NCBI GenBank assembly: GCA_964035575.1
Contig: OZ037866.1
Location: 248,001 to 312,000 of the forward strand
DNA length: 64,000 nucleotides
Direction: 5' to 3'
DNA from: Rhynchopus sp. YZ270_cl-10
Lineage: Eukaryota > Euglenozoa > Diplonemea > Diplonemida > Diplonemidae
Below, one piece after another: positions 42,957-52,868 of the stretch. Both the position numbers and the translations under genes were made by a program. Below the pieces are notes generated by a model. The model searched no databases. It was given only the letters and a program-made list of their open reading frames with translations, and was not told the origin of the DNA. How positions within the stretch are numbered: position 1 is the stretch's first letter; each line of letters begins with the position of its first letter.

Positions 42957-43553
42957 TTAAAACAACGCCAGACCTTGAACAATCGAGGGGTCTCTGTGCG
43001 CCCCTGCTTTGTATTCACGTAGTGTGAGACGGCCGTCCTGGCTTTCGTTCATTTCGCGGAAGATTCGGTCTACGACTCCTTGCGGCGTGGTGGGTTCCCC
43101 GCTGCGACAAAGGACCAAATCGCCTAACACTGAGCTAAGTGATTTGACGTGGTTCAGAAGGTCGTCCTTGGTTAGATAACCACGAGGGGTTCCACCTGGA
43201 CCGCCGGTGTCATAAATCGAAAATGCGAGCGCAGTTTTGTCATCCGGACCACCCCTGGTCATTGTACTCATGGATGACGCAAACTCTGCAAAAGAGATAA
43301 ACCCGTCGCGATTCGTGTCAAATGCGGTGAACATCATTCCCGCTATTGTCGCATCGTGCACGCCCATCACCTCCGCCAGGGCTAAAAACTCTCCTCTAGG
43401 AACAAAACCACTTGGTGCCTCCTGCATGAACTGTCTATGGAGCTGTTCGATTTCAGGCCCGCTATATTGGGTTCCCTCCTGCAATCTGCGCATTTCTTCA
43501 TGTGTCAATGCAGTAGGTTGCACCCCAAGGGGTGTAGAACCATTTGCACCCAT
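42957..43553 (-). CDS. EF-hand calcium-binding protein, probably N-myristoylated
   Basis: I choose ATG 43553 because it gives MGANGSTPLG, a typical N-myristoylation start. The longer upstream frame is hydrophobic leader sequence. The 198-residue protein has one canonical EF-hand loop at 79-90 (DTNRDGFISFAE). A weaker second loop near residues 173-184 reads NESQDGRLTLRE, with a degenerate, glycine-interrupted hand between (YDTGGPGGTPRGYLTKDDL). Size and arrangement match the calcineurin-B / neuronal-calcium-sensor group, which switches target enzymes at membranes in response to calcium. The frame is intact. It lies in the compact part of the array, about 430 bp from the next gene. Confidence 0.8.
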   Translation of the reverse strand: MGANGSTPLGVQPTALTHEEMRRLQEGTQYSGPEIEQLHRQFMQEAPSGFVPRGEFLALAEVMGVHDATIAGMMFTAFDTNRDGFISFAEFASSMSTMTRGGPDDKTALAFSIYDTGGPGGTPRGYLTKDDLLNHVKSLSSVLGDLVLCRSGEPTTPQGVVDRIFREMNESQDGRLTLREYKAGAHRDPSIVQGLALF

Positions 43554-43985
43554 CGTGGATGAAGTGGAAAAAGTGGAAGAACAGAAAAAGAGGGGGGAGA
43601 AGAGAGGAAGACTAATATGCAATTTGTTGAGTTATTTTATGGACAAAAAAAAGAAAAGAGAAATAAAAAAAAATGTGTAGAGGATTTTGTATACTGTGAG
43701 GTTTGAATTTTGGGGTTTTTTTTGTACAAAGGAGCAGACAAGAAGAGAGGGGGGAGGAATCCTTTTTGCATGAAAACCACAAATTTGCATTTTCTTTTTA
43801 TTTTTTTCCAACCAATCTGTGCGAGCTAAATTGCCGCATTTTTTTTTAAAAATCCCGATAAGTTTCGTTCCTTTTTTTTGGATTTTTTTCCCCTGACCCC
43901 AACCCCCATCCCCACCCACACCCAAACTGAACCCTTTAGATGAACGCCACCTCGCAGTCATCTCCACATCACCCCCTTGTCCTCT

Positions 43986-44967
43986 TTAGTACATTGTTGC
44001 ATTTTGATCGTCTGTGGCTTCGTCAAAGGCGCTAGCAGGGAGGACAACGTGGCCGTGGGAGTCAAGAAAGATACCTGGCTTGTGGTTGCCGGTCTCTATG
44101 AGAGGTGCAAGCATGGTCACCAGCTGGCCCATGGAGACTGGGGTGTTGCTGTCGAAGTCGTCGTTCATTGTGACGGTGACGTGGCCGGTCTTTTTTGCGG
44201 GGGGTGCTTGGATCTCGAGGCCGAGACGCCAACGGTAGTAATCAAAGCTGGGGTGGCCTGGCTCAATGAACATCCGTCCGGCTGTCAGCAGACGGGACTC
44301 CATGGAGTCTGCCACATCACGCTCCACATCCGCAAGAAGCCCTACAGTCTCGTCGATCAAAGCAAGCTCATCGACAGAAGGCTGGTGTGTAGGAGCTGGG
44401 GTGTTCAAAGTCTGTGCCTGTCGCAACTCACCTAGGCGCCATCTGAGAGAGAGAGAAGAGAGAGAGAGAAGAGAGAGAGGTGTAATGAAATTGGTTGGGA
44501 ATTTATTTGAAAAAAAAATTGAAATTTTCTGGTATTTTTTTCAGGCAGTCAGTCACCTTCAAAATCGGGGAATAGATTTCAGTACTCCAAGAAATTTGGT
44601 GTCTAAATATTTTTGGCATATTTGGGTTTTTTTTGGCAATTTGGCACCTTGAATGCCAAACACACGGATACTGCCAGATCTGGAAACCAGATTTAAGATC
44701 TGGAAAACGAGCCAGATCTGGGTTATTGGCCCCCAGATCTGGCAGCATCCGTGCAAACATATTGGAGATAATGGAATTCACATATTTTACGCACGAAGCC
44801 GAGGGGGCAAGGGACACATACTGGAAATACTCGTGGTTCTGTGAACCCGGCTGCACGAAGGTGTACTTCTTGCTCAGGATGAGCTGAGCAGAGGCGAGAA
44901 TCGGGTTTGCTGCAGCGATGATCTCCTTGCAGGCAGCGTCGATGGACACTAACAACTGATCGGACAT
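43986..44967 (-). CDS. Two-exon gene, 197-residue protein of unknown function
   Basis: Exon 1 (44967-44831) starts at ATG and reads MSDQLLVSIDAACKEIIAAA, then NPILASAQLILSKKYTFVQP. Exon 2 (44442-43986) follows a long CTCTCT tract ending CAG and reads WRLGELRQAQTLNTPAPTH, then DELALIDETVGLLADVERDV, later HPSFDYYRWRLGLEIQ. The donor GA/GTATTT puts both in phase (594 bases). The YYRWRL segment faintly recalls SURP-type splicing domains, but the rest does not confirm it. A later donor in exon 1 cannot be excluded. The 388-bp intron holds a 93-bp palindrome-array MITE. Confidence 0.5.
44662..44754. mobile_element. 93-bp palindrome-array MITE in an intron
   Basis: Ends ACACGGATACTGCCAGATC and reverse complement, duplication AAAC (44658-44661, 44755-44758). 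The interior is mostly CCAGATCTGG words. It lies inside the intron of the gene at 43986-44967, where it does no visible damage to the splice sites. Confidence 0.9.
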
Positions 44968-45032
44968 GGTGTCAAAAAAAACCCCCCTACAGAAAATAAG
45001 TCAAAAAAACGTGTGTCCGTGGTAGGGGGGAC

Positions 45033-45384
45033 CTATTCCTGTGGGTTTTGTAATGGGTTTTTTTTAACTATCTCTGGTGTGATCACCAAACCGATTCTCC
45101 GTGGTTCCCCCCGAAGGTGCTCCGCAAATCTTAATATAGCCCCAAGCAGTGCTCCGTGGTTCTCCCGTGGGTTGTCCGTACCTGCATCACACGAATCTCT
45201 CTTTTTTAATTTTTTTTGGTGCTCTAAAAAACTGTCACCCGCCACGCAAGCGATCTACATAACGCAGCCGTCACCTCGCCTAACTCCGTTCCGTGGCATT
45301 CCGTTACGTCCCCCCCACACCAACGCAGCAGGTAACAAACGGGTATTCAATGGAATTCGACGGAAGACTCCCGGGTGGTGAGAG
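45033..45384 (-). CDS. Small intron-bearing gene, 3' exons only, product unknown
   Basis: The last exon (45254-45033) is clearly coding: IACVAGDSFLEHQKKLKKRD, GTDNPRENHGALLGAILRFA, EHLRGEPRRIGLVITPEIV, ending NPLQNPQE. A preceding exon at 45384-45321 (HHPGVFRRIPLNTRLLPAAL) joins in phase across a 66-base GT..AG intron and itself follows TTTTAAAACAG. It starts with one spare base, so at least one more exon lies upstream, not found. I recognise no family. The stop is 66 bp from the next start codon (44967). Confidence 0.5.
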
Positions 45385-46258
45385 CTGTTTTAAAAACCCT
45401 TCACGTTTCAGAACTTTTTGATATTTCTGTTAGCGGGCGCCCAAAAAATAAACACTCTCAAGAAAAGACGTTTTAAAGAAGTAGAGGAAGGGGGTATCGT
45501 TAGGTCTTGTCAAGAAGCTGACTCAGGGGGAAATTCCCCCATACACACGATCATGCACGACGAAAAATAAACTTGGCTTGAAATACAACAGCCCGCTCGT
45601 GACAGTGAACCTTTGGTACAATAAAATGAATGTACAACTATGGCAACACAACCGAGGCACTACTCCAACAAATAAAAAAACGTTTTGGGTTTTGGCACAG
45701 AGGCAAACAGACGCATCTGCGCCCCTTAGCCGAGTCACGATCCTTTTTTTCTCGTGACAATAAGGTTGTTTTGAACAAAAATAAAGTCGAAAGTGCAAAA
45801 TGCAGTCGCAAAAATAAAACGTGCAGACACTTGGATGCAGGCACGTGCCATGAGGAAATATGTCATACCGTATCAATGTTGAGAAAAGAGTTGAGAATGC
45901 CAAAACCTCTGATTCCCAACACGCGAATGCGGCGCATACTTGCCACATGGTATAAAAGGCTATGAGAGAAAAGGACATGCCAATTGACAAGAAAATCAAC
46001 GTTAGTCAAGTAATCAGAAGTGGGATTTCTTCGCAGGCAAAGTGCACTACGAGAAGAAAATGCCCCTCCCCCCTTCCCCCTCAAAAAAAAAAAACTCAAA
46101 AGAACTCTTCATTGTATGAGGGGACCACCCCCTTTGGGATCTGAACCACCAAGCCTGCTAAAAAAACACACAGTTGTTTAAAAAAGCGAGCAAAAATGGT
46201 ATTATCGGGATCAAAAACAGTACTTTGTACCTGAATAAACACTCAACATTTATGGGAT
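45385..46258. other. Gene spacer with short repeats
   Basis: May hide a missing first exon of the gene at 45033. Carries a shortened F4 (45579-45625), an inverted F5 (45630-45672) and pieces resembling F2. No frame convinces. Confidence 0.45.
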
Positions 46259-47035
46259 TTAATGTTTCTGCGTCACGACGAAGGAGTCGATGACGTGGTC
46301 CACAGGGAACACGGTGTTCGCATCCACCGGCTTAGGCCAGGGTCCTCCCACAGCAGTCTGCAGGATGGCATAATAAGGGACGTCATAGAAGGAAGCACTG
46401 CGATCCACTACATTGACGGGGGTGTTGTCCACGAAGTACGTCATGTGTGTCGTGTTGTATTCCACACCGTACTCGTGGAAGGCAGTGTTCCAGGTGGGGA
46501 CATCAATTTGCTTGCTGGTGGAGTGCTGGCTGACGCCGCATTTGTTGCTGTAGTGGTACGTTTGGTGTGCCTCCCCGTCGGCGTTGATCATCTCCATAAT
46601 GTCGATCTCGCCGTTGATCGGCCAGCATGCGTCGTTGTCAGGGAGGAGCCAGTGGGCAGGCCAAATGCCGTTTCCTTTGCCAGGAACGCCAGGGAGGATG
46701 GCGTTCACGCAGACCCTGGTGTGCCCCTGCCAGGAACGTTTTCCGCGGCTTTCAATGGCCCCCGTGGTGATGTTGTACGGACACCCCGCGACGGTCCCTT
46801 TGTCGCTTCGGATCGTGAGGCTGCCGTTGCGCACCGTGAGGCTCGCGTTCGTCCCGCATGCGTCGCGCACCCTGCTATCCCCGTGCCCAGTGAGAACGGT
46901 CCATGTGCTTTCATCCAGCCCATCGCCTTCAAAATCATCCCGCCATGTTTCAACCCATCCATCAGTGCTAGCACAGAGAGAGGCATGTGTACGGTGTACA
47001 ACGCACAATAGGACTGCGTATGAGAAGGCTTTCAT
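46259..47035 (-). CDS. Secreted glycoside hydrolase family 16, beta-1,3-glucanase-like
   Basis: The start is ATG 47035 (MKAFSYAVLLCVVHRTHA), a clean signal peptide; the longer open frame upstream is leader. The 258-residue protein carries the GH16 active-site motif GEIDIMEM at 142-149, with E143 and E148 as the expected nucleophile and acid/base and D145 between. Supporting family features are WRDDFEGDGLDESTW near the N-terminus, GNGIWPAHWLLP before the motif and FHEYGVEY..HMTYFVDN after it. The length fits a single catalytic domain without a carbohydrate-binding module. It should act outside the cell or in a digestive vacuole on beta-1,3 or mixed-linkage glucans, suggesting feeding on algal or fungal material. 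The frame is intact. Confidence 0.9.
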   Translation of the reverse strand: MKAFSYAVLLCVVHRTHASLCASTDGWVETWRDDFEGDGLDESTWTVLTGHGDSRVRDACGTNASLTVRNGSLTIRSDKGTVAGCPYNITTGAIESRGKRSWQGHTRVCVNAILPGVPGKGNGIWPAHWLLPDNDACWPINGEIDIMEMINADGEAHQTYHYSNKCGVSQHSTSKQIDVPTWNTAFHEYGVEYNTTHMTYFVDNTPVNVVDRSASFYDVPYYAILQTAVGGPWPKPVDANTVFPVDHVIDSFVVTQKH

Positions 47036-48084
47036 GGTGTCTTCTTTCGTGTTGTTCTGGGAAAAATCGGGGCTTTGAATAGGTGAATGAAATGTGGGGA
47101 AAGGAGAAACAAAAAAAAAAAGAAGAAGAAAAATTAAGGTGAATGCGTGAAGACAATATGACAAGGTAGGAAGGGTCCATGGCGAGGTTAGAGACGAAGA
47201 GGGAGGGAAGTCCTTTTTTGTGTTAGCATCTTGTGGTCCAAAAAAGAAAATACTGTTTTTTTTTTCTGTCCCCCTTTTTAGACAAGGAAAAAGGGAGGAG
47301 GGAATGTGCGTGTCTGTTGAAATGTAATGCCATAGCAGTATCATGGCAACAGCGTGCAAAACACAACCCCCACAACAACACTACTGAATATGCGAAGAGG
47401 AAAAAAAAAAAATCGGGGGAGGGAACGCATCGCAAAATTCATCTTCGAACTTTATTTTTTAAAAAATTACTGAGGCGATATTGTCTCAGGTTTCATTTTT
47501 TTATGAAAGGAAACAAAAAAATAAAGGAAGAAAACCCCACCCCACCCCCTTAGGTCCAACATTCGGTTTTGCTGTATTTTTTTTTCTCTCGAATAGTGCG
47601 TACATCTCACCATCTGGGACGCCTACGGTCCGAATCGCGCCTGTGAGGAGGGTTTGAAGAGAAAGGGAAAAATAAAGGGAACTATTACTCGTTAAGGGAA
47701 AAACCCCGTTCGTCTTTTCCCACCACAAAGTATTCGTCCTAATAAATTTTGTTTGAGTATAGACTACTACCACAAGAGAAAGGGGAGGGAAAAAAAGGGA
47801 GTCTTACTCGAAAACTATACATGCCACCAACCCCTTATGAAAACGAATGCTTAAATTTCGAAAACTGACATAATATCATAAATTTGTCCGCGCGAACTTA
47901 TTTTTGTTCATTTTTTTTCGTTGATTGCAGCCATTTAGGCTCTTTTCCCCTGAATAGTGGATGGCAAGGGGGAATAATCAAAAAAGGCGTGAGGACGAAT
48001 TTATGTTGGCTGTAATCGTGTTCAGTTTCTAATAACACCGTGTGAGCAACAACAATAAAGAAAAAAGAAAAAATGGAAGGATAT
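47036..48084. other. Intergenic region, 1 kb
   Basis: Contains the leader of the GH16 gene and repeat F10 (47876-47932), whose second copy lies in the U1-70K intron (48768-48824). No gene is seen. Confidence 0.55.
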
Positions 48085-49404
48085 TTAGTTGGTTACATAC
48101 GAATGACGGTCTCCACGTCTGTCGTCACGTCTGTCGTCGCGGCTCCGCCTGTCGTCGTACCGATCATCCCGCCTGCTGTCCCTCTCCCGCCTGTCCCGTC
48201 CTCCTCTGTCACGCTCATCACGGCGGTCCCTGTCACCTCCACGTCTGTCACGGTCATCGTAACGATCTCTGTCACTTCCTCTCGGTTCTCTTGGGGTCAC
48301 CTTGCGTGCAGAGGGCTCGTTTTGTGAGGGACGCCCCATACGTGTACGACCGAGACCACCACCCAGACGGCGTGGACGCCATGTCTTCACAATTCTGCCC
48401 TTCTCCTTGTCAACGAGAACGACACGCGTGCCGATGATTGTGTTGCCACTGCCTCCGTATCTGTATGCCGCGTCCTGGTCGCCTTTGTGGTCGAACTCCA
48501 GAAAACCGTATCCCCGGTTGTTGCCCTCGCTGTCGGTGACGATCCTGCACTTCCGGATCTTGCCGTACTTCTCGAACGCTGAGCGCAGCTGTTCCTCCGT
48601 CACCTCGTAGTCCAGACGTGCCACGAAGAGTGTCGTGTACGGGTCCGTCCCCTCAGCGTGGGGGTTCTCATTAGGGTTCCACTCCTCGATCTCCTTCTTC
48701 AGTTTTTCTTCGTTTTGAAGCTGTTGGGGGGGAGGGAAATGAGAGGAAACAGGGCTGGCTAGTGTCATAAATTTGTCCGCGCGAACTTATTTTTGTTCAT
48801 TTGTTCTTTTCATTGATTGCAGCACAGGGGGGGAAACCTGGGATACGGTGGTTGACCGCCATATTTCATAATTTTCTAAAAATACAAAAAAAATCAATCC
48901 ACAAAGAAACGCCCTCATCAGACAATCCGAGATTCAATCCAAACACAGATGACTCATTAAAATTTTCGATTATTTTGATAATATGTTGGATTAGTGTAGC
49001 TACCACAGTCTACACTGCACAGATTCTCGCTCATAAATCCCTCTGATCTGAGACCATTTCCTTAGCTTTTCTCTTCCCCAGGTTAAAATGCACACCTGAA
49101 TGGACTTTCTGAACTGCTCTTTTTGCGTGTCTCTCGACTCTGGCGGCTTGGGCACGTCTGCGATGTCATCTTCGTCCATCTCTTCGGGGTCCTCGAACAA
49201 CGCTGTGCATGCACCTACCCCCCCGTACGCTGGGTTTACCCTACGCGGCATCGGTGGCTTGAATGCTAGCTCTGGACGTGGGTTGAAGAGCGCCATCATC
49301 TCACTAGGCATACCCAGCTGCGCCTGAATTGGCGGTGGATTATGAGCCACATTCCCAACCCCTGCACGTACCAGCCCCCCATGGTGCATTGCTGTCTGCA
49401 ACAT
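48085..49404 (-). CDS. SNRNP70: U1 snRNP 70-kDa protein (U1-70K)
   Basis: Exons 49404-49096 and 48720-48085 join in phase across a 375-bp intron (CAG/GTGTGC ... CCCCAACAG). The N-terminal part has the U1-70K pattern ALFNPRPELAFKPPMP...FEDPEE, which contacts U1 snRNA and Sm proteins in known structures. After a short helix (EEKLKKEIEEWNPNENPHAE) follows an RRM with RNP2 LFVARL and RNP1 RGYGFLEF. Then comes the family-specific KTWRPRRLGGGLGRTRMG and an RD/RS-like tail (RDRRGGDRDRRDERDRG). It binds stem-loop I of U1 snRNA and helps define 5' splice sites, so its presence fits the cis-introns in this window. The exact start is uncertain (ATG 49404 or the later MPSEMMALF). The intron contains repeats F10 and F5. 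Confidence 0.92.
48721..49095 (-). other. U1-70K intron
   Basis: GT-AG intron with a pyrimidine-rich end. It contains repeat F10 (48768-48824) directly inside the 3' end and repeat F5 (48976-49022) near the 5' end, so more than a quarter of it is dispersed repeat. Confidence 0.85.
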
Positions 49405-49945
49405 CGTTCTCTCAAAACCCCCCTGTATAAACTCTTTGTGTCGTACCCTGAGAAAAGTGTAGAAAAGGAAGGGAAATACGGTGGAAATGGGGGGGGGGGT
49501 AAGAGAAGTGTAGATGAGAGTTTCTGCGGTGCGTTTCGTGAAAGCACCAGAAGGAAAATAGAGGGGGGGTTGAATGGGTTTTTATGAAGTTTTTTGTTAT
49601 GTTTGTTCTGTGCTCCTGTTTTGAAAATGTATGAAAATAGAGGAGTGGTCTTTTTATTGTAGGTCTTTTTTTACCAGAGGAGGAATCCACTGGAAAAAAA
49701 TTTAGGGAAAGGATTTGAAAAAAAATGAACAAAAAAAAATTGTAAGAAGGATATGCCACACATTTTCGCCTCTCCTACTTTACCTTAAATTAGCTGAAGG
49801 ACATTCCCAGCACGGTTCCGCACTTTTTTCCCCTATATTTTTAGAAGGTCTCTATATTGCACACAACCCCCTACCTCCCCACCTCCCCCATCCACAACAC
49901 ACCAACTAATCCTCAACAACTCGAACCACTTGTGTAAAACCTCCT

Positions 49946-50266
49946 TCACTCCTCCTTCTCTGCAGGCACTTCTTCTGAGGTTGGTTCTTGTTGTGTTTTG
50001 ATGCCCTGTGGGTTGTTTGCGAGGAGGTACGCCGCAAGGAAGTCTAATGGGTCTTGTGGACGTGCGTCGGGATTGCTATCTTCACGCCCCTTTTGCAGCG
50101 CCTCGAGCCCTTGCAGTAGGACCGGTACGACAGTGGCATTTAGATAATCATGGGCGGGCAGTGCGTTCAGTTCTGTTGCGCCATCATCACCTCTTGCGCA
50201 CAGTTGCGCAAGATGTGCTGCGTCCTGTGAATCGTCCAATACCTTCGCCAACGCTAACGCGCTCAT
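49946..50266 (-). CDS. Dpy-30 domain protein
   Basis: I start at ATG 50266 (MSALALAKVLDD), giving 106 residues. Residues about 38-86 match the Dpy-30 motif: HDYLNATVVPVLLQGLEALQ, then a short insertion and DPLDFLAAYLLANNP. Two helices form a dimer that docks amphipathic helices. Family members serve in histone H3K4 methyltransferase complexes, or in the axonemal radial spoke and adenylate kinase complexes. With BBS4 in the same window either role is possible, so I give no symbol. The tail is acidic. The compact size is normal for the family. Confidence 0.85.
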   Translation of the reverse strand: MSALALAKVLDDSQDAAHLAQLCARGDDGATELNALPAHDYLNATVVPVLLQGLEALQKGREDSNPDARPQDPLDFLAAYLLANNPQGIKTQQEPTSEEVPAEKEE

Positions 50267-50728
50267 TAGGGTAGGGTTGTTGGGAAGAGGGGGTTTTGAG
50301 AATAAATTTAAAACAAAAAGGCACTCCGTATCCAAAAGGTTGGAAAGGAAAGGGGAAAGGGGTGAAGGGGGGGTAAAGGAGGGCGTGTGTAAGTGGTTTG
50401 GTTCTGGAAAGAAGGGAAAGGATTTTTTTTTTTGAAAAATCCAAAGCTCCTCCCGTGACAGTGTACCATTGCATGATGTGGTGTTCAGATGGTGGAAATA
50501 TATGAAAAGGGGCGAGGGGTCAAAAGGGGTGTGTGTGGGTACTCTCTTTTCGCTTTTTTCCTCAATCTAAGAGAAGAAAAACAACGATACACAAATGGAA
50601 TAGTGAAACTAAACAAATACGCAAAAATACCCTTTTTTTTCGCGAGCTTTTTTATGCAATACAATCGAATCTATTAATAGAAACGTAACACTCATCACAC
50701 GATAAACGATAAAACCCATTCTATTCCC

Positions 50729-52024
50729 TCATGGCAGTGCTTTGATTACTGCGGCCTCAATGTGAGGAAGGGTTTTCACAAGGTAGGACACCCACTGCGA
50801 GGCAAGGTCACCGTCTCCTGCGACTACGTTGTACCGTGCGTCTGTGGTGTGGATGTGAAGTTGCTTTGGGTCTTGCCGGACCTGGCTGAGGCCAAGGAGT
50901 GACGAGAGAACCACCTGCTCCACACCACCACCATCAGCACCTCGCGCAAACGTCAGCCACGATGCACCCACATCAAACCACCTCTTGGCAAACAGCCTCC
51001 CCTCCGACCCATCGCATCGACACACAAAACACTCCATTACCCCAGGCCTTTTCGGGCCCGCCCTACCGCTTATGACCACCCTCTCTTCATCCCACCCACC
51101 AGGCTCCGCCAACTCATCACCCGACACCGCAGGAGCGACTGTCAAAGGGACCATAACAAACCCAGCCTCCACCTCCCTTGCCTTGGTGATATTCTTTAAA
51201 AAGGAGGGCATCGCAGCGGATGATTGGTATAAAGTAAGCGCTTCTGGGGCAGGCTTTGTACGAATATGCTGTGGAGGTTCCCTTTGTATACTTGAGGCAG
51301 GGCGTTCCATTCTCTTTGGGGTTTGGTTTTGCGTCCGCTGTTTTTGCGAATTTTTCATCCCATATCTATCCTCTACAGTCCTCTGTGGGGTACTACTCGA
51401 ACCTCGGGTTCCTTTGGAAACTGTTGCATTGATAAGAACGCGACCGAAGGTTGAATCCGCGTTAACAGTGCAAGAGGAGGAGGAGGATCCGCCGTCGCTT
51501 ATTACCTCCTGATGCAAAAAGGTTGATGGTGTTGTAATAAGAGACCTCCCTGGTGTATTCCCGCTTTCTGGAGATTCCGTTGGTCTCCTTTCCTCTCTTA
51601 TATGCGAAAACAAAGTTTCCGCACACCCCCATTCTGGTGTCGGTGGTGCATGTTGATGCACCTTGAAGCCTGGATCGGTGCCATTAGTGTTGGGGTTTCG
51701 TTTGCGTGAAATAGACTGTTTCTCTGGGCTAAGTGCTCCAGGGTCAGATGGGCACTCTTCAGAAGCGAACCCTGCAGCTAGCATCGGGGGTAAGGTCATA
51801 TTGTCCACGTAGACGGAGCGGTCCTCAAGAATGGGGGTCAAAACGTTGTCCCGGTGTGGTGAGGTGGCAGTCCGAGGGGTAGAGGGGGTGGTGGTGGTCA
51901 GGTATTTTAAACGGGCGATAGCTTGTTGGAGTTGTTCGCGGTTTTCGTGGGTGTCGTTCTCTTTGACGCGTGCCATCAATCTTCGTAAGACCATCCATTC
52001 TCCGGTAACATCTGAAGCCTGCAT
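50729..52024 (-). CDS. Protein with C-terminal PH-like domain
   Basis: 431 residues from ATG 52024. The ATG directly follows a TTTTTTTTTCAG tract, so this is either a trans-splice acceptor or an internal exon start. Residues 1-45 are helical (REQLQQAIARLKYL). The middle is long, Ser/Thr/Pro-rich and probably unstructured. From about residue 295 a pleckstrin-homology-like fold is suggested: GFVMVPLTVAP, VMECFVCRCDGSEGRLFAKR, a strand-rich middle, QLHIHTTDARYNVVAGDGDL and the closing helix ASQWVSYLVKTLPHIEAAV with the conserved tryptophan. I infer a membrane- or protein-binding adaptor. The domain call is by pattern only. Confidence 0.65.
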   Translation of the reverse strand: MQASDVTGEWMVLRRLMARVKENDTHENREQLQQAIARLKYLTTTTPSTPRTATSPHRDNVLTPILEDRSVYVDNMTLPPMLAAGFASEECPSDPGALSPEKQSISRKRNPNTNGTDPGFKVHQHAPPTPEWGCAETLFSHIREERRPTESPESGNTPGRSLITTPSTFLHQEVISDGGSSSSSCTVNADSTFGRVLINATVSKGTRGSSSTPQRTVEDRYGMKNSQKQRTQNQTPKRMERPASSIQREPPQHIRTKPAPEALTLYQSSAAMPSFLKNITKAREVEAGFVMVPLTVAPAVSGDELAEPGGWDEERVVISGRAGPKRPGVMECFVCRCDGSEGRLFAKRWFDVGASWLTFARGADGGGVEQVVLSSLLGLSQVRQDPKQLHIHTTDARYNVVAGDGDLASQWVSYLVKTLPHIEAAVIKALP

Positions 52025-52868
52025 CTGAAAAAAAAAGAAGCTTATCAGATGACTCTATGCCTCGCTTAGGAGCGAAAAAAAGAAAAAAAGAAAAGTTTAT
52101 AAGATGATCCTAAGCCTCTCGTGCTTAGTCACCTTAAAAAAAGTGGAGATTGCACAAAACTGTAGCAAACTGAGGCAACTACACTACAATTTATCAAAAA
52201 ATGTAAATATGCAAAAAAAAGGAGGGTAAAAAAAAGGGAGGGTGTGTGTAGTGTATACTGTGGGATGTTTTGGGGTAGGGTGTGTTACGAAAAATGATTT
52301 AGAATAGTTGAGGGGAGATGGTTTCTTTTGGTTTCTTTGACAGTGGGGGTTTTTGGGGGGTTGTTTGTGGAAAATAAAAAAAGAAGGTGGTCCATCTGCA
52401 CTCTCGTCGTCCCTTTTTGCAGAATGGGATGGGCTTCTCTTTTACGGAAATGTTTTTTTTAAAAACTTTTTTTTTGATATTCGCTTGGATTGGAGTCCAG
52501 ACCCTGAGATTCATAGTGGTACACTTTCTTCGCATGTTCGGGAACACACAAAACAAAAAGCAAAAAAAAAATTTAAAAAAAAAATAAAACAAAAATCTCA
52601 AAAGATGGATTGGCCGCATGGACACAACATATCTTTCATGAAAAGAATAAACAAACAAAAAAAAATAAGGGAGAGAGAAGCAAAAACCCCTACCTTTCCA
52701 TTCTTCTTTTGACAACAATATTTCAAAAATACACAACAGAAAAAACACGCGAAGATATTGTCAAAAAAAAGGGGGGAAAGAACACATCCTATTACTTCTC
52801 ATATCCCTTTGGGGGATTTAAAAAAAAACAAACAAACACAATGGAAATCATTCCACACTTTTTGATGT
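52025..52868. other. Intergenic region with hairpin repeat F3 and inverted F5
   Basis: Contains two F3-type hairpins just upstream of the PH-like gene (about 52047-52075 and 52092-52133), an inverted F5 (52147-52198) and A-rich DNA. Downstream of the carboxypeptidase (52740-52868) no other feature is seen. Confidence 0.55.

Noticed and set aside
46262-47078. Plus-strand frames of 249 and 164 codons
   Set aside because: Antisense to the GH16 gene, whose active-site motif and signal peptide fix the true strand.
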